Source of the DNA: Acidimicrobiales bacterium | Lineage (GTDB): Bacteria; Actinomycetota; Acidimicrobiia; Acidimicrobiales; SHLQ01 | Direction of reading: 5' to 3' | DNA length: 60,632 bases | NCBI GenBank assembly: GCA_020629375.1 | Contig: JAHDDK010000003.1 | Coordinates: forward strand, 15,141 to 75,772 | Part shown: positions 36,847 through 45,603 of the stretch, piece by piece | How the letters are laid out: each line of letters begins with the position of its first letter | Numbering within the stretch: the first letter of the stretch is position 1 | The notes under the pieces: model-generated | Told to the model about the DNA's origin: nothing | Database searches by the model: none | What the model saw: the letters and a program-made list of their open reading frames with translations, nothing else | Made by a program: the position numbers and the translations under genes

Positions 36847-37824
36847 ATGTCTGCCGTCGACGCGCCGCTCCAAGACGAGGTTCGACCGGGCCCGCTGGAT
36901 CGTCGCGGGCGAGTCAAGGATCTGTCGGCGGCCCACCAACGGAATCGGCGTCGGCAGGGCTTTCTCATGGCGCTCCCCGCGTACGCGTACCTTGTCGTCT
37001 TCTTCGCCGTTCCGCTGCTGATCGTTGTCGTCTACTCATTCGCGACTCGCAACCGATTCGGTGGGACCGACCTGTCCGGTTGGAATCTCGACAGCTACGA
37101 CGGGCTCTTCACCACGAAGTTCGGTCGGTTGTTCGGGTTCATCCCGTATCCACGGGTCTTCGACGATCTCGTCTTCGACATCGTGTGGCGCTCGATCGGG
37201 CTCGCCGTGCTCACCACGGTCATCTGCCTGATCCTGGCTTACCCGTTCTCCTATTTCTTGGCGACCCGTCGGCCCGCTGTCCGCAACGTCATGCTCGTCT
37301 TCGTCATGATTCCGTTCTGGTCGAACTTCCTCGTCCGCAACTACGCCTGGCGGATCCTGCTCGGCAACGACGGGCCGGTGTCGCAGCTCACCGAAGCGAT
37401 CGGTTTGGGCGAAACACGGATCCTGTTCACCCCGACCGCGATCGTGCTCGGGCTCGTCTACGGGTTCTTGCCCTTCATGATCCTGCCGCTCTATGCCGCA
37501 ATCGAACGCACCGACTGGAGTCTCCTCGAAGCGAGCCGCGATCTGGGCGCCACCGGATTTCAGACGTTCCTCCGCGTCACTTTGCCGTTGTCGATGCCCG
37601 GCGTGATCGCCGGTTCGATCCTCGTTTTCATCCCGAGTCTCGGCGCGTACGTCACCCCCGAGATCCTTGGAGGTGGCAAACAGGTACTGCTGGGGAGTTA
37701 CATCGTCACCCAGTTCCTGACCGCCCGAAACTGGCCAGTCGGCGCTGCGGCATCGACCGTGCTGATGGCCGTCATGTTGATCGCCACCCTGATCTACTTC
37801 CGCAAGGGAGGTCGCACACTCTGA
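36847..37824 (+). CDS. potB: Spermidine/putrescine ABC transporter permease
   Basis: The protein has 325 residues, starting directly after the potA stop. It has six predicted helices. A cytoplasmic coupling motif follows the pattern EASRDLGATGFQTFLRVTLPLSMPGV, the EAA loop of binding-protein-dependent permeases. A charged N-terminal extension of about 35 residues precedes helix 1. It pairs with PotC to form the channel. Its TGA overlaps the potC ATG by one base. Confidence 0.92.
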   Translation: MSAVDAPLQDEVRPGPLDRRGRVKDLSAAHQRNRRRQGFLMALPAYAYLVVFFAVPLLIVVVYSFATRNRFGGTDLSGWNLDSYDGLFTTKFGRLFGFIPYPRVFDDLVFDIVWRSIGLAVLTTVICLILAYPFSYFLATRRPAVRNVMLVFVMIPFWSNFLVRNYAWRILLGNDGPVSQLTEAIGLGETRILFTPTAIVLGLVYGFLPFMILPLYAAIERTDWSLLEASRDLGATGFQTFLRVTLPLSMPGVIAGSILVFIPSLGAYVTPEILGGGKQVLLGSYIVTQFLTARNWPVGAAASTVLMAVMLIATLIYFRKGGRTL

Positions 37825-38648
37825 TGGCCGCTCCGAAAGAACTTCGTGGCACCGCCCGAAAGGTGCTGACCGCCAATGCGGCCGTGGTGTACCTGTTCTT
37901 CTACGCACCGATCGCGTTGCTCGTCCTGTTCTCGTTCAGCGACGATCAGTTAGTCGGAAGATGGGGCGGCTTCACCCTCGACTGGTACCGCGCCTTCGGC
38001 GACAACGACGAGGTGCAGTCCGCACTTGGCGTATCGATCCGCGTCGCGATCGTGTCGACACTCATCTCGGTGGTGCTCGGCACCCTTGGCGCCCTCGCCC
38101 TCGAGCGCTACCGCTTTCGAGGCAACAAGATCTTCGACGCACTCTTGTACCTGCCCGTAATCATCCCCGACGTGACGATGGCCGTGATGATGCTCATCTT
38201 CTTCACGAGCCTCGACGACCTGATCGGCCTTCAGGTCACGAAGGGATTCTCGACGATCGCCCTGAGCCACATCGCCTTCAGCATCAGCTTCGTGTCGATC
38301 GTCGTCCGGGCCCGGCTGTCGGGCATGAGCGAGACGCTCGAAGAGGCCGCTCAGGATTTGTACGCGTCGAAGTGGCAGACGTTCCGTCACGTGACCCTCC
38401 CCTTGATCCTGCCCGGCATCATCGGAGGCGCGCTCCTCGCCCTCACGCTTTCGCTCGACGACGTCGTCATCACCCAGTTCGTCGCCGGACCGGGATCGAC
38501 CACGCTGCCCGTCTACGTCTTCGGCCTCATCCGCCGTGGCGTCACCCCGCTCATCAACGCCGTTTCGGTCGTGATGTTGGCGGCGTCGATCCTTCTCGTA
38601 CTGTTGTCGATACTCGCTCAGCGAGCACGAGGCGGCAGCATGGCGTGA
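37824..38648 (+). CDS. potC: Spermidine/putrescine ABC transporter permease
   Basis: The protein has 274 residues from ATG 37824; the open frame further upstream lies inside potB. It has six helices and the EAA loop LEEAAQDLYASKWQTFRHVTLP. The family motif VIIPDVTMAVMMLIFF and the late SLDDVVITQFVAGPG are typical of PotC/PotI. It is the partner of PotB in the polyamine importer. Confidence 0.92.
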   Translation: MAAPKELRGTARKVLTANAAVVYLFFYAPIALLVLFSFSDDQLVGRWGGFTLDWYRAFGDNDEVQSALGVSIRVAIVSTLISVVLGTLGALALERYRFRGNKIFDALLYLPVIIPDVTMAVMMLIFFTSLDDLIGLQVTKGFSTIALSHIAFSISFVSIVVRARLSGMSETLEEAAQDLYASKWQTFRHVTLPLILPGIIGGALLALTLSLDDVVITQFVAGPGSTTLPVYVFGLIRRGVTPLINAVSVVMLAASILLVLLSILAQRARGGSMA

Positions 38649-38683
38649 CCCATTCGCCCACATCACCACCCTGGAGGGACATC

Positions 38684-39862
38684 GTGAACAAGACAGCACT
38701 CATGCGGCTACTCGCCGCCCTCGCCGCCATAGCGCTCATCGCTGGCGCATGCGGGAGCGACGGAGACAGCTCGACGAGCACCGCGTCGAGCGACGCCGAC
38801 TCGAGCGACGGAGACGGAGACGGAGACGCTGGCGGCGATGACGCCGCTGCCGGTTGTGCCGTCGGCGAGACTGACGGCCCGCTCGCCATCTACAACTGGA
38901 CCGAATACATGGATCCCGACCTGAAGGACGCCTTCGCAGCCGAATTCGGTGTCGAGGTGACTGAGGACAACTACGACTCGAACGAGGCCATGCAGCCGAT
39001 CATCAACGCCGGTGGATCGGGCTACGACTTCATCGTGCCGTCGGACTACATGGTGTCGATCATGATCGACGCAGGCGACATCCAGCCGCTCCAAAAGGAC
39101 GCCATCCCGAACCTGAGCAACCTTGCGTCGGAGTTCGCATCAGGTCTGCCCTACGACCCCGACGCCACCTACACAGCGCCCTACCAGTGGGGCACCACCG
39201 GGCTCGGCGTCGACCTCTCGGTCACCGGCGAAGACGTCCCGCGGACCTGGGGACTCATCTTCGACCCGGACCTCGCTGCCCAGTACGGCCTCGACGGCCA
39301 GGCAGCCACGCTGCTCAACGACCCTCGCGAGACGATGGGCGCAGCGCTCAAGTACCTCGGCTACTCGCTCAACACGACGAGTGCAGACGAGCTCGCCGAG
39401 GCACAGGCGCTGGTCTCGGACTCCCTCGATCGAGTGGCGGCTTTCGACTCGGACCAGTACGACGAGCTGCTCGTGACTGGCGACTCGGCGGTGGCCCACG
39501 GCTACAGCGGCAACTTCTTGTTCCAGTTCCTCGATGCCGAGAACCCCGATCAGTACACCTACTTCGTGCCCGACGAGGGCGGCACCCGCTGGATCGACAA
39601 CATGGCGATCCCACACGATGCTCCGCACCCATGCACGGCGCACACATTCATCAACTTCTTGCTCGACGCTGAGCGTGGAGCACAGCTGACCAACTGGAAC
39701 CTCTACGCCAGCCCCAACGAGGCTGCCGTCGAGTTCATCGATCAGGAAGTCCTCGACGACCCAATCGTGTACCCGACCGACACCTCGAAGCTCGAAGAGA
39801 TCGAGGACACGGGGGACTTCGAGATCAGCTACAGCGACGCGTTCATCGCGGCGAAAGGCTGA
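38684..39862 (+). CDS. potD: Polyamine-binding lipoprotein of the Pot importer
   Basis: The protein has 392 residues from GTG 38684, with GGAGGGAC just upstream. The lipobox is IAGAC, so the protein is tethered by lipid outside the membrane, as expected without a classical periplasm. An Asp/Ser spacer follows. The binding domain opens with LAIYNWTEYMDPDL and includes YDFIVPSDYMV, YQWGTTGLGVD and SPNEAA, all PotD/PotF hallmarks, with Trp, Tyr and acidic residues for amine binding. It ends the operon just before a strong terminator. Confidence 0.93.
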   Translation: MNKTALMRLLAALAAIALIAGACGSDGDSSTSTASSDADSSDGDGDGDAGGDDAAAGCAVGETDGPLAIYNWTEYMDPDLKDAFAAEFGVEVTEDNYDSNEAMQPIINAGGSGYDFIVPSDYMVSIMIDAGDIQPLQKDAIPNLSNLASEFASGLPYDPDATYTAPYQWGTTGLGVDLSVTGEDVPRTWGLIFDPDLAAQYGLDGQAATLLNDPRETMGAALKYLGYSLNTTSADELAEAQALVSDSLDRVAAFDSDQYDELLVTGDSAVAHGYSGNFLFQFLDAENPDQYTYFVPDEGGTRWIDNMAIPHDAPHPCTAHTFINFLLDAERGAQLTNWNLYASPNEAAVEFIDQEVLDDPIVYPTDTSKLEEIEDTGDFEISYSDAFIAAKG

Positions 39863-39896
39863 TCAGATCATCTCGATCACGGTCTGAGAAACCGGA

Positions 39897-39922
39897 AAGG
39901 CCGGCCCCTCGGGGCCGGCCTT
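39897..39922 (+). terminator. Rho-independent-type terminator after potD
   Basis: AAGGCCGGCCCC - TC - GGGGCCGGCCTT forms a 12-bp GC-rich stem with a two-base loop, followed by CTCTCTTT. It lies 35 bp after the potD stop and faces the 3' end of the convergent RTX gene. Confidence 0.8.
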
Positions 39923-39927
39923 CTCTC

Positions 39928-39963
39928 TTTGGGTGATTCGGGTCCTTTGGGTGATTCGGGGTC
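39928..39963. repeat. 18-bp tandem duplication
   Basis: TTTGGGTGATTCGGG is repeated head to tail (39928-39942 and 39946-39960; period 18 bp) in the gap between the potD terminator and the RTX gene stop. Confidence 0.7.
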
Positions 39964-39965
39964 GA

Positions 39966-41057
39966 TCAGCCGACGTTCTCGCAGGTGTCGAAGTATCCAG
40001 CGGTCACGCAGTAGTCGTTGCCCTCTTCGCCGTGGGTGATGTCGTCGGGATGGTCACCAGCGAAGAGTCGATCGTCTCCAGCTCCACCGTCAACGATGTC
40101 GGCTCCGGCCCCGCCGAAGATCCGGTCACGGCCAGCTTCGCCAAGGAGAATGTCCGCTCCAGCGCCTCCGCCGATTCGGTCGTTGCCCTCGCCACCCACG
40201 ATGAAGTCGCTACCACCCGAACCAGCGAGCACGTCCTTGCCCTGGCCTCCATCGATCGAGTCAGCGCCGTTGCCACCGACGATCCGATCAGCGCCGTTGC
40301 CACCGTCGATGATGTCTCCTCCAGACCCGCCGAGAATGCGGTCGTTGCCGATCCCTCCCTCGATGACGTCATGGCCGCTCCCGCCACGGATGCTGTCCGA
40401 ACCAGCACCGCCAACGATGTGGTCGTCGCCACCGAGACCGCAGATCACGTCGTTACCACCGAGACCGTCGATGACGTCGTCGCCAGCGGTTCCGAGAATG
40501 ATGTCATCGCCCTCTGTAGGAAATGACAGATGCCACCGGCTGAGTACGACCGTCGGGATCAGTCCATTGCAGTACCGCTCCTCGAGCGTGAAGCTGTGCG
40601 CCGAGAAGTCGATGTCGGCAATCGACACACGAGCGTTGGCATCGACATCGGTGAATCCATCTGCGTCGACGTACACGAAGGCCTCGTTGTCGACGTCGTA
40701 GACATGAATCGACTCCAGCTCGTAGTCGCCAGTCGGCGCAAACTCACCGAGCCACCATGGGTCACCTGACAGGTCATAGGCATGCATGGAGAACCTGATC
40801 TCATCGACGTCGTTCTCGTGGGTAAATGTCAGCGTGACATGATCGTCTCCAAGCTCTGCCCCCGGGAGCTCGATTCGAAGATCGTCCCATCGGCGAACGG
40901 TTACGCCGTCGTCCTAAGAGGACTCGATGGTGTCGATCTCAAGCCATTGTTCGGCTTCTTGGGCGTCGACAGCGGTCATCCCAGCCCCGAGACCGCCAAC
41001 GGCGATGAGGCTGGCGGCGAAGAGTCGGCGCAGGTTGCGGGTCGTGTTCGTGGTCAT
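39966..41057 (-). pseudogene. Secreted RTX-repeat protein gene interrupted by an in-frame TAG
   Basis: ATG 41057 has a strong RBS (GGAGGAA six bases before it) and starts a signal peptide (LFAASLIAVGGLGAGMTAVDA). The frame reads 47 residues to IESS, then TAG at 40914-40916, then continues in the same frame with DDGVTVRRWDD through to the stop at 39966, so one nonsense codon splits an otherwise intact 363-codon gene. The middle part ends RYCNGLIPTVVL, the boundary motif of the neighbouring RTX proteins, followed by about twelve RTX nonapeptides and a tail with Cys (YFDTCENVG). An internal ATG at 40787 would give a product without a signal peptide. Either a recent nonsense mutation, a sequencing error or readthrough explains it. 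Confidence 0.75.
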
Positions 41058-41361
41058 CGTTGTTCCTCCAAGCAGTGATGTTCGGCGACTGGTACGTCGC
41101 GCACCTGCTGCCAAGTTCCCGGATTTCGAGAGCCCGTCGCGGCAGGTATCGATCCAACGCAGGAGGCCGCAGTTCGGTTCGGTCTTTCTCCTCGAACCGG
41201 CGCGAATGAGCTCAACGACCCACGAGCAGGTTGGGGGAGCGACTCAGGTGCTTAGCGGGTAGGTGCTGCGCACCTGATTGTGTCCGCACGCTCCTTCGCC
41301 ATCTCTCCCGCTCCAATCGCCTTCGGCGATGGGCCGCGCGGGCCCTACTCGCGACGGCTCC
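41058..41361. other. Gene-free 304-bp gap with stem-loops near the asnC 3' end
   Basis: No coding frame with an RBS was found. ATCGCC-TTC-GGCGAT (41316-41330) and GGGCC-GCGCG-GGCCC (41331-41345) are adjacent hairpins just beyond the asnC-type gene stop and may terminate it. AGGTGC-TGC-GCACCT (41261-41275) is a third. The part near 41058-41200 should hold the promoter of the RTX gene. Confidence 0.4.
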
Positions 41362-41874
41362 TTAGTCGAGCGGGTCGATCACGGTCTTTCGGCGATGTTC
41401 GAAGAGGAGCGACGTTCGTTCATCGAAGACGCCCGGAAACGAGCTGATCTCGTTGAGGATCACCGACTGGAGATTGGCGGCGTCGCGGACTGCAAGATGG
41501 ATGACGACGTCTTCGATCCCGGTGATGAGGTGCACGGCGATGGTCTCAGCCAGGGACCAGACGTGGTTCAGGAACCCGTCGATGATGTCGTCGCTCTTCG
41601 GTTGGAGTCGGACGAAGACCATGGCCTGCAGCGGCCGACCGAGGGCAGCAAGGTCGACCGCAGCGTGGTAGCCGGTGACGACGCCACGCTGCTCGAGCTC
41701 GCGTACCCGAGCGAGCGTCGTCGAGGGGGCGAGCACTGCGGCGTTGGCGAGGGAGCGGTTGGTTTGGCGAGCGTCTCGTTGGAGTTCGGAGACCAAGACC
41801 CGGTCGGCGTCGTCGCGAACGTTCGGCTGCGCCGCAGCACGTTCGGCTGATGTGGGGTGACGAGGGTCACGCAT
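41362..41874 (-). CDS. AsnC/Lrp-family transcriptional regulator
   Basis: The protein has 170 residues from ATG 41874; the frame is open to 41994, but only this start fits the family length. The helix-turn-helix is in LVSELQRDARQTNRSLANAAVLAPSTTLARVRELEQRGVV (quoted by position: about residues 27-66), and the RAM effector domain follows (LQAMVFVRLQP.. to the C-terminus). It diverges from the indolepyruvate oxidoreductase gene with 118 bp between starts, which suggests it controls that aromatic amino-acid catabolic enzyme. Confidence 0.88.
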   Translation of the reverse strand: MRDPRHPTSAERAAAQPNVRDDADRVLVSELQRDARQTNRSLANAAVLAPSTTLARVRELEQRGVVTGYHAAVDLAALGRPLQAMVFVRLQPKSDDIIDGFLNHVWSLAETIAVHLITGIEDVVIHLAVRDAANLQSVILNEISSFPGVFDERTSLLFEHRRKTVIDPLD

Positions 41875-41896
41875 CGAATGAATGATAGCTGATCTC

Positions 41897-41912
41897 ACAT
41901 TCAACCGAATGT
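41897..41912. promoter_or_regulatory. Inverted repeat in the asnC-IOR divergent region, candidate operator
   Basis: ACATTC-AACC-GAATGT has perfect 6-bp arms and a 4-base spacer. It lies 22 bp before the asnC start and about 80 bp before the oxidoreductase start, a position suited to autoregulation. Confidence 0.45.
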
Positions 41913-41992
41913 TGTGCGAATCGTTCGACGAGATCCCGAACCTTGCCGATACTTCACATACGCCTGCCGCACGATGAACAGGGACCGCCGCC

Positions 41993-44900
41993 ATGACGAC
42001 CGTGGAGAACTACCGACTCGAAGATCGCTTCGTAGCCGACGAAGGGACGGTCTTCCTGACCGGCATTCAGGCCCTCGCCCGGCTGCCGCTCGAACAACTT
42101 CGAGCGGATCGGCGAGCCGGACACCGGACCGCAGCATTCGTCAGCGGCTATCAGGGATCGCCACTCGGCGGATACGGCGAAGCGGTCGTGCGCGCCGCCA
42201 AGACCGAACCCGAGCTGCCCGTGGTGTTCAAGTACGGGATGAACGAGGAGTACGGCGCAACTGCCGTGATGGGATCCCAGCTCGCCGCAGCTCGACCCGA
42301 CGCCTTGTGGGATGGCGTGGTCGGCATCTGGTACGGCAAGGCACCCGGCGTGGATCGTGCCGCCGATGCTCTGCGACATGCGGTGTACGCGGGCACGTCA
42401 ATGCTCGGCGGTGCCGTCGCGATCGTCGGCGACGACCCCAACGCCAAGTCGTCGACCGTCCCGTCATCGTCGGCCGGACTACTCGCCGACATGCACATGC
42501 CGCTTTTGTATCCGGGCGATCCCGGTGAAGCCCTCGACCTCGGTCGCCACGCCATCGCCCTCAGCCGGGCGACGGGCTTGTGGTCCGCACTGAAGATCGT
42601 TGCCGACGTCGCCGATGCGACCGCCAACGTCGACCTCTCGCCCGACCGCGTGCAGCCGGTGATGCCGCTCCTCGATGGCGTTCGGTACCACCACGTCCCC
42701 GACGGCAACCTCCTCACGCCGCACACGGTTGACATCGAGCGCGAGATCGTCGAGGTTCGCTACGAGCTCGCCCGCACCTACGCCGCCGAGAACAAACTCA
42801 ACCACGTCACCGTTGACGCCCCCGACGCCTGGATCGGCTTGATCGCGTCGGGCATCACGTACCGAGAGGTGCGCGAGGCCCTCTCTCGGCTCGGCCTCCC
42901 TGACGATCGATCGATCCGCAACGCGGGAATCCGTCTTCTGAAGATGGGCATGCCGATGCCGTTCAATCCGGCGACAATGCGTTCGTTCGCCGCTGGTCTC
43001 GACCAGATCATGGTCGTCGAAGAGAAGCAGCCGAACATCGAATCGCTACTCAAGGACGCGCTCTATTCGATGCCCGACCGCCCGATGATCGTCGGCAAGC
43101 AAGACGAACACGGTGAGGTGCTGCTCCCAAGCTGGGGAGCGCTCGATGCCGATGGCATCGTCCCGATTCTTCGCCGCCGCCTCGAGGGACGGCTCGGTGA
43201 CCGGCTCGTCCCCGAGCGCAAGGAGCGCACGAAGATTCCGATCGCGCTCGGCGTCGAACGCACGCCCTTCTTCTGCTCGGGCTGCCCACACAACCGCTCC
43301 ACCGAGGTTCCAGACGGATCGGTGGTCGGTGCCGGCATCGGGTGCCACACGATGACGCTGCTCATGGATCCGGACCGGGTCGGCGACATCGCAGGCCTCA
43401 CCTGCATGGGCAACGAGGGCACCCAGTGGATCGGCATGAGCGACTTCGTCGAAACACCACACCTGATCCAGAACCTCGGCGACGGCACGTACTTCCACTC
43501 CGGCCAGCTCGCCGTGCGCGCCGCAATCGCCGCCGACGTCAATATCACCTACAAGATTCTCTACAACGGCACGGTTGCCATGACCGGAGGCCAAGATCCT
43601 CAAGGCCAGCAAGGCATCGCGCAGATCGCGCGGACGTTGCTTGTCGATGGCGCGGCGAAGGTGCTCATCACCTCAGACGATCCGGCACGGACCAAGGCCC
43701 TCGATCTCCCCCGAGACGTCGAGGTGTGGGATCGAAGCCGGCTTCTCGAGGCGCAGGAGCATCTCGCAGCAGTTCCGGGCGTGACCGTTCTGATTCACGA
43801 TCAGGCGTGCGCTGCCGAGGCGCGTCGGGCCCGCAAGCGCGGCCTGGTCGAGACGCCGCCGCAGCGGATTGTCATCAATCATCGGATCTGCGAGGGATGC
43901 GGCGACTGCGGAGAAGTCAGCAACTGTCTGTCGGTGCAGCCGATCGAGACCGAGTTCGGCCGCAAGACGACGATCGACCAGACGACGTGCAACCTCGACT
44001 ACAGCTGCCTCGAAGGGGACTGCCCGTCGTTCATGACGGTCACCACCACCGAACCGACCCGCCTCGGCACGCTTGCCCGCAAGCTCACCTCCCGCCTGGT
44101 CACCTCGGGGTCAGACACCAACATGACCACTACCGCGGGTTCCGACACTCACGTTGCGAGCCCGCCCGCCACGCCCGACCCGGTGGTCCTCGTCGACACG
44201 GATGACTTCGCCATGCGCATCACCGGGATCGGCGGGACCGGCGTTGTCACGGTTGCCCAGGTCATCGGTACAGCCGCCATGCTCGATGGCTTCGACGTGC
44301 GCGGGCTCGATCAGATCGGCTTGTCGCAAAAGGCAGGCCCCGTCGTCTCCGATGTTCGCCTGTCGAAGAATGGTCCGAGTTTCACGAATCGGCTCGGCGA
44401 GTCGCAAGCCGACCTGTTGCTTGCGTTCGACCAGCTGGTCGCTGCGTCCGCGAAGGGCAGGGCGACGAGCCTCGAAGATCACACGATCGTGGTCGGGTCG
44501 ACCTCGGTGACGCCCACCGGATCGATGATCACCAGCCCCGAACTGCCAATGCCGTCCACCGACGATCTCGCCGCACGGATCGGCGAGCGGTCCGGCGCTG
44601 CCCATCACTGGGCCGATGCACAGGCCGTCACGACCGACCTCTTCGGCAACGCCACGACGGCGAACATCTTCGTCGTCGGTATGGCCGTTCAGGCAGGTGC
44701 GCTCCCGATTGCGCCAGCCCAACTCGAAGAAGCGATCCGTCTCAACGGGGTGGCGATCGATGCCAACCTCGCAGCCTTCCGTTGGGGTCGCGCCCAGGTG
44801 GCCGACCCTGGCGCCGTCGCACGTGCTCGAGGCCTCGACCGCCACGTGGCACCACCGACGAGCGAACAATTCACCGACCGTCTCGATCTGATCACGCAGG

Positions 44901-45517
44901 ATCCGACGCTTCGGGCTCGACTCGACCGGCTCGCGGGCGAGCTTGTCGAGTGGGGCGACGAGTCGACGGCTGCGGAGTGGTTCGATCAGCTTGACCAGCT
45001 CGCAAGCAAGGAGCGGGTGATCGAGCCCGAATCGGGCGCTCTGCTAGCGGCAGCTGCCGAGGGCCTGTTCAAACTGACGGCGTACAAGGACGAATACGAG
45101 GTCGCCCGCCTCATGCTCGAGCCCGAAGCCACCGCAAGCGCCCACGAGCTCGCTGCTGAGGCCGGCGGAACGGTCGCCTGGAAGCTTCATCCGCCGATGC
45201 TTCGTGCGCTCGGCATGGACTCCAAGATCACGATCGGAACGTGGGCAACACCCGCGATTCGAGCGCTTGCAAAGGCGAAGTCGGTGCGCGGCACAGCCGC
45301 CGATGTCTTCGGTCGGGCCGACGTACGTGTCGTCGAACGAGCCCTACCCGCCGAGTACCTGCGCGAGATCCACCGTGCGCTCAAGGCCGGCTCGCTGACA
45401 GCCGCCGTCGAGATTGCCGAGGCCGCCGATCTCGTCAGGGGCTACGAGGACATCAAGCTCGCCAACGTCGAACGCTTCCGCCAACGCATCGCCGACATCC
45501 ACGCTGCCCGCGCCTGA
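41993..45517 (+). CDS. Indolepyruvate:ferredoxin oxidoreductase, fused alpha-beta type
   Basis: The protein has 1174 residues. The N-terminal half holds the 2-oxoacid oxidoreductase core (FVSGYQGSPLGGYGEAV) and the thiamine diphosphate region (FFCSGCPHNRST and GIGCHTM, about 425-455). A Cys-rich segment, ICEGCGDCG...NCLSV, followed by TTCNLDYSCLEGDCPS (about 630-675), should bind Fe-S. The gamma-like part begins RITGIGGTGVVTVAQVIG (about 740), and a C-terminal DUF6537-type region follows. The enzyme decarboxylates aryl pyruvates to aryl-acetyl-CoA with reduction of ferredoxin, in aromatic amino-acid breakdown. A divergent AsnC regulator supports that role. Confidence 0.9.
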   Translation: MTTVENYRLEDRFVADEGTVFLTGIQALARLPLEQLRADRRAGHRTAAFVSGYQGSPLGGYGEAVVRAAKTEPELPVVFKYGMNEEYGATAVMGSQLAAARPDALWDGVVGIWYGKAPGVDRAADALRHAVYAGTSMLGGAVAIVGDDPNAKSSTVPSSSAGLLADMHMPLLYPGDPGEALDLGRHAIALSRATGLWSALKIVADVADATANVDLSPDRVQPVMPLLDGVRYHHVPDGNLLTPHTVDIEREIVEVRYELARTYAAENKLNHVTVDAPDAWIGLIASGITYREVREALSRLGLPDDRSIRNAGIRLLKMGMPMPFNPATMRSFAAGLDQIMVVEEKQPNIESLLKDALYSMPDRPMIVGKQDEHGEVLLPSWGALDADGIVPILRRRLEGRLGDRLVPERKERTKIPIALGVERTPFFCSGCPHNRSTEVPDGSVVGAGIGCHTMTLLMDPDRVGDIAGLTCMGNEGTQWIGMSDFVETPHLIQNLGDGTYFHSGQLAVRAAIAADVNITYKILYNGTVAMTGGQDPQGQQGIAQIARTLLVDGAAKVLITSDDPARTKALDLPRDVEVWDRSRLLEAQEHLAAVPGVTVLIHDQACAAEARRARKRGLVETPPQRIVINHRICEGCGDCGEVSNCLSVQPIETEFGRKTTIDQTTCNLDYSCLEGDCPSFMTVTTTEPTRLGTLARKLTSRLVTSGSDTNMTTTAGSDTHVASPPATPDPVVLVDTDDFAMRITGIGGTGVVTVAQVIGTAAMLDGFDVRGLDQIGLSQKAGPVVSDVRLSKNGPSFTNRLGESQADLLLAFDQLVAASAKGRATSLEDHTIVVGSTSVTPTGSMITSPELPMPSTDDLAARIGERSGAAHHWADAQAVTTDLFGNATTANIFVVGMAVQAGALPIAPAQLEEAIRLNGVAIDANLAAFRWGRAQVADPGAVARARGLDRHVAPPTSEQFTDRLDLITQDPTLRARLDRLAGELVEWGDESTAAEWFDQLDQLASKERVIEPESGALLAAAAEGLFKLTAYKDEYEVARLMLEPEATASAHELAAEAGGTVAWKLHPPMLRALGMDSKITIGTWATPAIRALAKAKSVRGTAADVFGRADVRVVERALPAEYLREIHRALKAGSLTAAVEIAEAADLVRGYEDIKLANVERFRQRIADIHAARA

Positions 45518-45520
45518 CTT

Positions 45521-45555
45521 CCAGTCACGTTGGTGTCTGACCCCAACGTGACTGG
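45521..45555. repeat. REP-like palindromic element, long-stem variant
   Basis: CCAGTCACGTTGG and CCAACGTGACTGG are perfect 13-bp arms around the loop TGTCTGACC. The loop carries the GTCTGACC core seen (as its complement) in the other three elements, but the arms differ. It starts 3 bp after the oxidoreductase stop and could also terminate transcription. Confidence 0.65.
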
Positions 45556-45603
45556 CGGGCGGCGATGTTTGCCGAAACCGCCTTCGTCGAACACGATTGA
45601 GGC

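Noticed and set aside
40914..40916. TAG read as pyrrolysine or a programmed recoding site
   Set aside because: No pylS/pylT genes or downstream stimulatory structure was seen; nonsense mutation or error is simpler.
41278..41850. 190-codon plus-strand frame over the AsnC gene
   Set aside because: It is antisense to a clear Lrp/AsnC protein and lacks motifs.
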